Positions 20,718 through 20,888 of a stretch of DNA of 20,888 nt are shown here, one piece after another. Under the pieces are notes generated by a model, which was given only the letters and a program-made list of their open reading frames with translations, was not told the DNA's origin and did not search any database. Every line of letters begins with the position of its first letter. Within the stretch, counting starts at the first letter, position 1. Source of the DNA: an uncultured Subdoligranulum sp. (GTDB lineage Bacteria > Bacillota_A > Clostridia > Oscillospirales > Ruminococcaceae). The stretch is from the NCBI RefSeq assembly GCF_937890665.1, contig NZ_CALADU010000138.1, forward strand, positions 1 to 20,888, read 5' to 3'. Made by a program: the position numbers and the translations under genes.

Positions 20718-20888
20718 ATGGCAGAATTCACCTATGAAATTACCGAGCGCATCGCTGTGCTCTCCACCAATGCACGGGGCTGGGAGCGCCAGCTGAACAT
20801 GATTAGTTGGAACGGCAACACCCCCAAGTACGACATCCGCGATTGGTCCCCCGACGGCAGCCGCATAGCCAAAGGCATCAGCCTGACC
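20718..20888 (+). CDS. YdbC/PC4-like protein, N-terminal part (runs off the window)
   Basis: 57 codons are visible, starting MAEFTYEITERIAVLSTNAR, then GWERQLNMISWNGNTPKYDI and RDWSPDGSRIAKGISLT. The sequence 'W-x-x-x-L-N-x-x-S-W-N', then 'K-Y-D-I-R-x-W-x-P-D', then 'G-K-G-I-x-L-T', is the pattern of the small YdbC family, whose fold resembles the eukaryotic coactivator PC4 and which binds single-stranded DNA. In this family the protein is about 70-80 residues, so roughly 15-25 residues are missing. GAGGAG lies about 11 bases before the ATG, which is slightly long. It has its own promoter, so it is probably separate from the sortase. Confidence 0.85.
   Translation, partial: MAEFTYEITERIAVLSTNARGWERQLNMISWNGNTPKYDIRDWSPDGSRIAKGISLT

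Noticed and set aside
1..20888. tRNA, rRNA, CRISPR, insertion sequence, phage or toxin-antitoxin genes
   Set aside because: No repeat-spacer pattern, no cloverleaf-like stretches in the gaps and no transposase, integrase or toxin-like products were seen by reading the sequence.

Overview
The window looks like chromosomal DNA of a GC-rich, low-motility-type clostridial Firmicute, most like the Oscillospirales gut lineage (Faecalibacterium/Gemmiger/Subdoligranulum-like). The clues are the ribosomal cluster order rpmG-secE-nusG-rplK-rplA-rplJ-rplL with a Firmicute-style L10 leader, the AddB-AddA recombination nuclease instead of RecBCD, a spoIIR sporulation gene, a class B sortase, strong AGGAGG-type ribosome binding sites and sigma-A-type promoters. 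The genus is an inference from protein style. No rRNA, tRNA, CRISPR array, insertion sequence or phage gene was seen.

Layout. 1-743 (+): tail of an ABC transporter ATPase and its ABC-2 permease, ending in a terminator. 744-1119: non-coding convergent gap holding two facing terminators. 1120-4641 (-): the translation/secretion cluster rpmG, secE, nusG, rplK, rplA, then a second promoter with the L10 leader and attenuator, rplJ, rplL. The cluster ends at a strong terminator right after rplL; rpoB and rpoC do not follow. 4798-11640 (-): addB-addA. AddA carries Gln in place of the Walker A lysine. 11716-14936 (-): an apparent operon of an Lrp/AsnC regulator, a class I/II aminotransferase, ispE and spoIIR, with a palindrome on the promoter -10 box and a terminator after spoIIR. 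15071-18970 (-): rfbA-rfbD-rfbB for dTDP-rhamnose (no rfbC here), followed by an unrecognised single-pass membrane protein with a long acidic tail. 18971-19281: a divergent promoter region. 19282-20629 (+): a 112-residue protein with both a lipobox signal peptide and a C-terminal TPATG sorting signal, directly followed by a class B sortase. 20718-end (+): start of a YdbC/PC4-like protein.

How the parts fit. The most interesting unit is the small protein plus sortase at 19282-20629. It can be read as a molecule anchored by lipid at one end and offered to sortase at the other, with its own dedicated enzyme. Its promoter diverges from the rhamnose operon, which also serves the cell surface. Regulatory DNA is unusually rich in inverted repeats: in the rpmG promoter (also the only visible terminator for addBA), the rplJ promoter and leader, the lrp promoter and the ydbC-like promoter.

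Limits. All calls come from reading sequence and recalled family features. No alignment, folding energy or database search was run.
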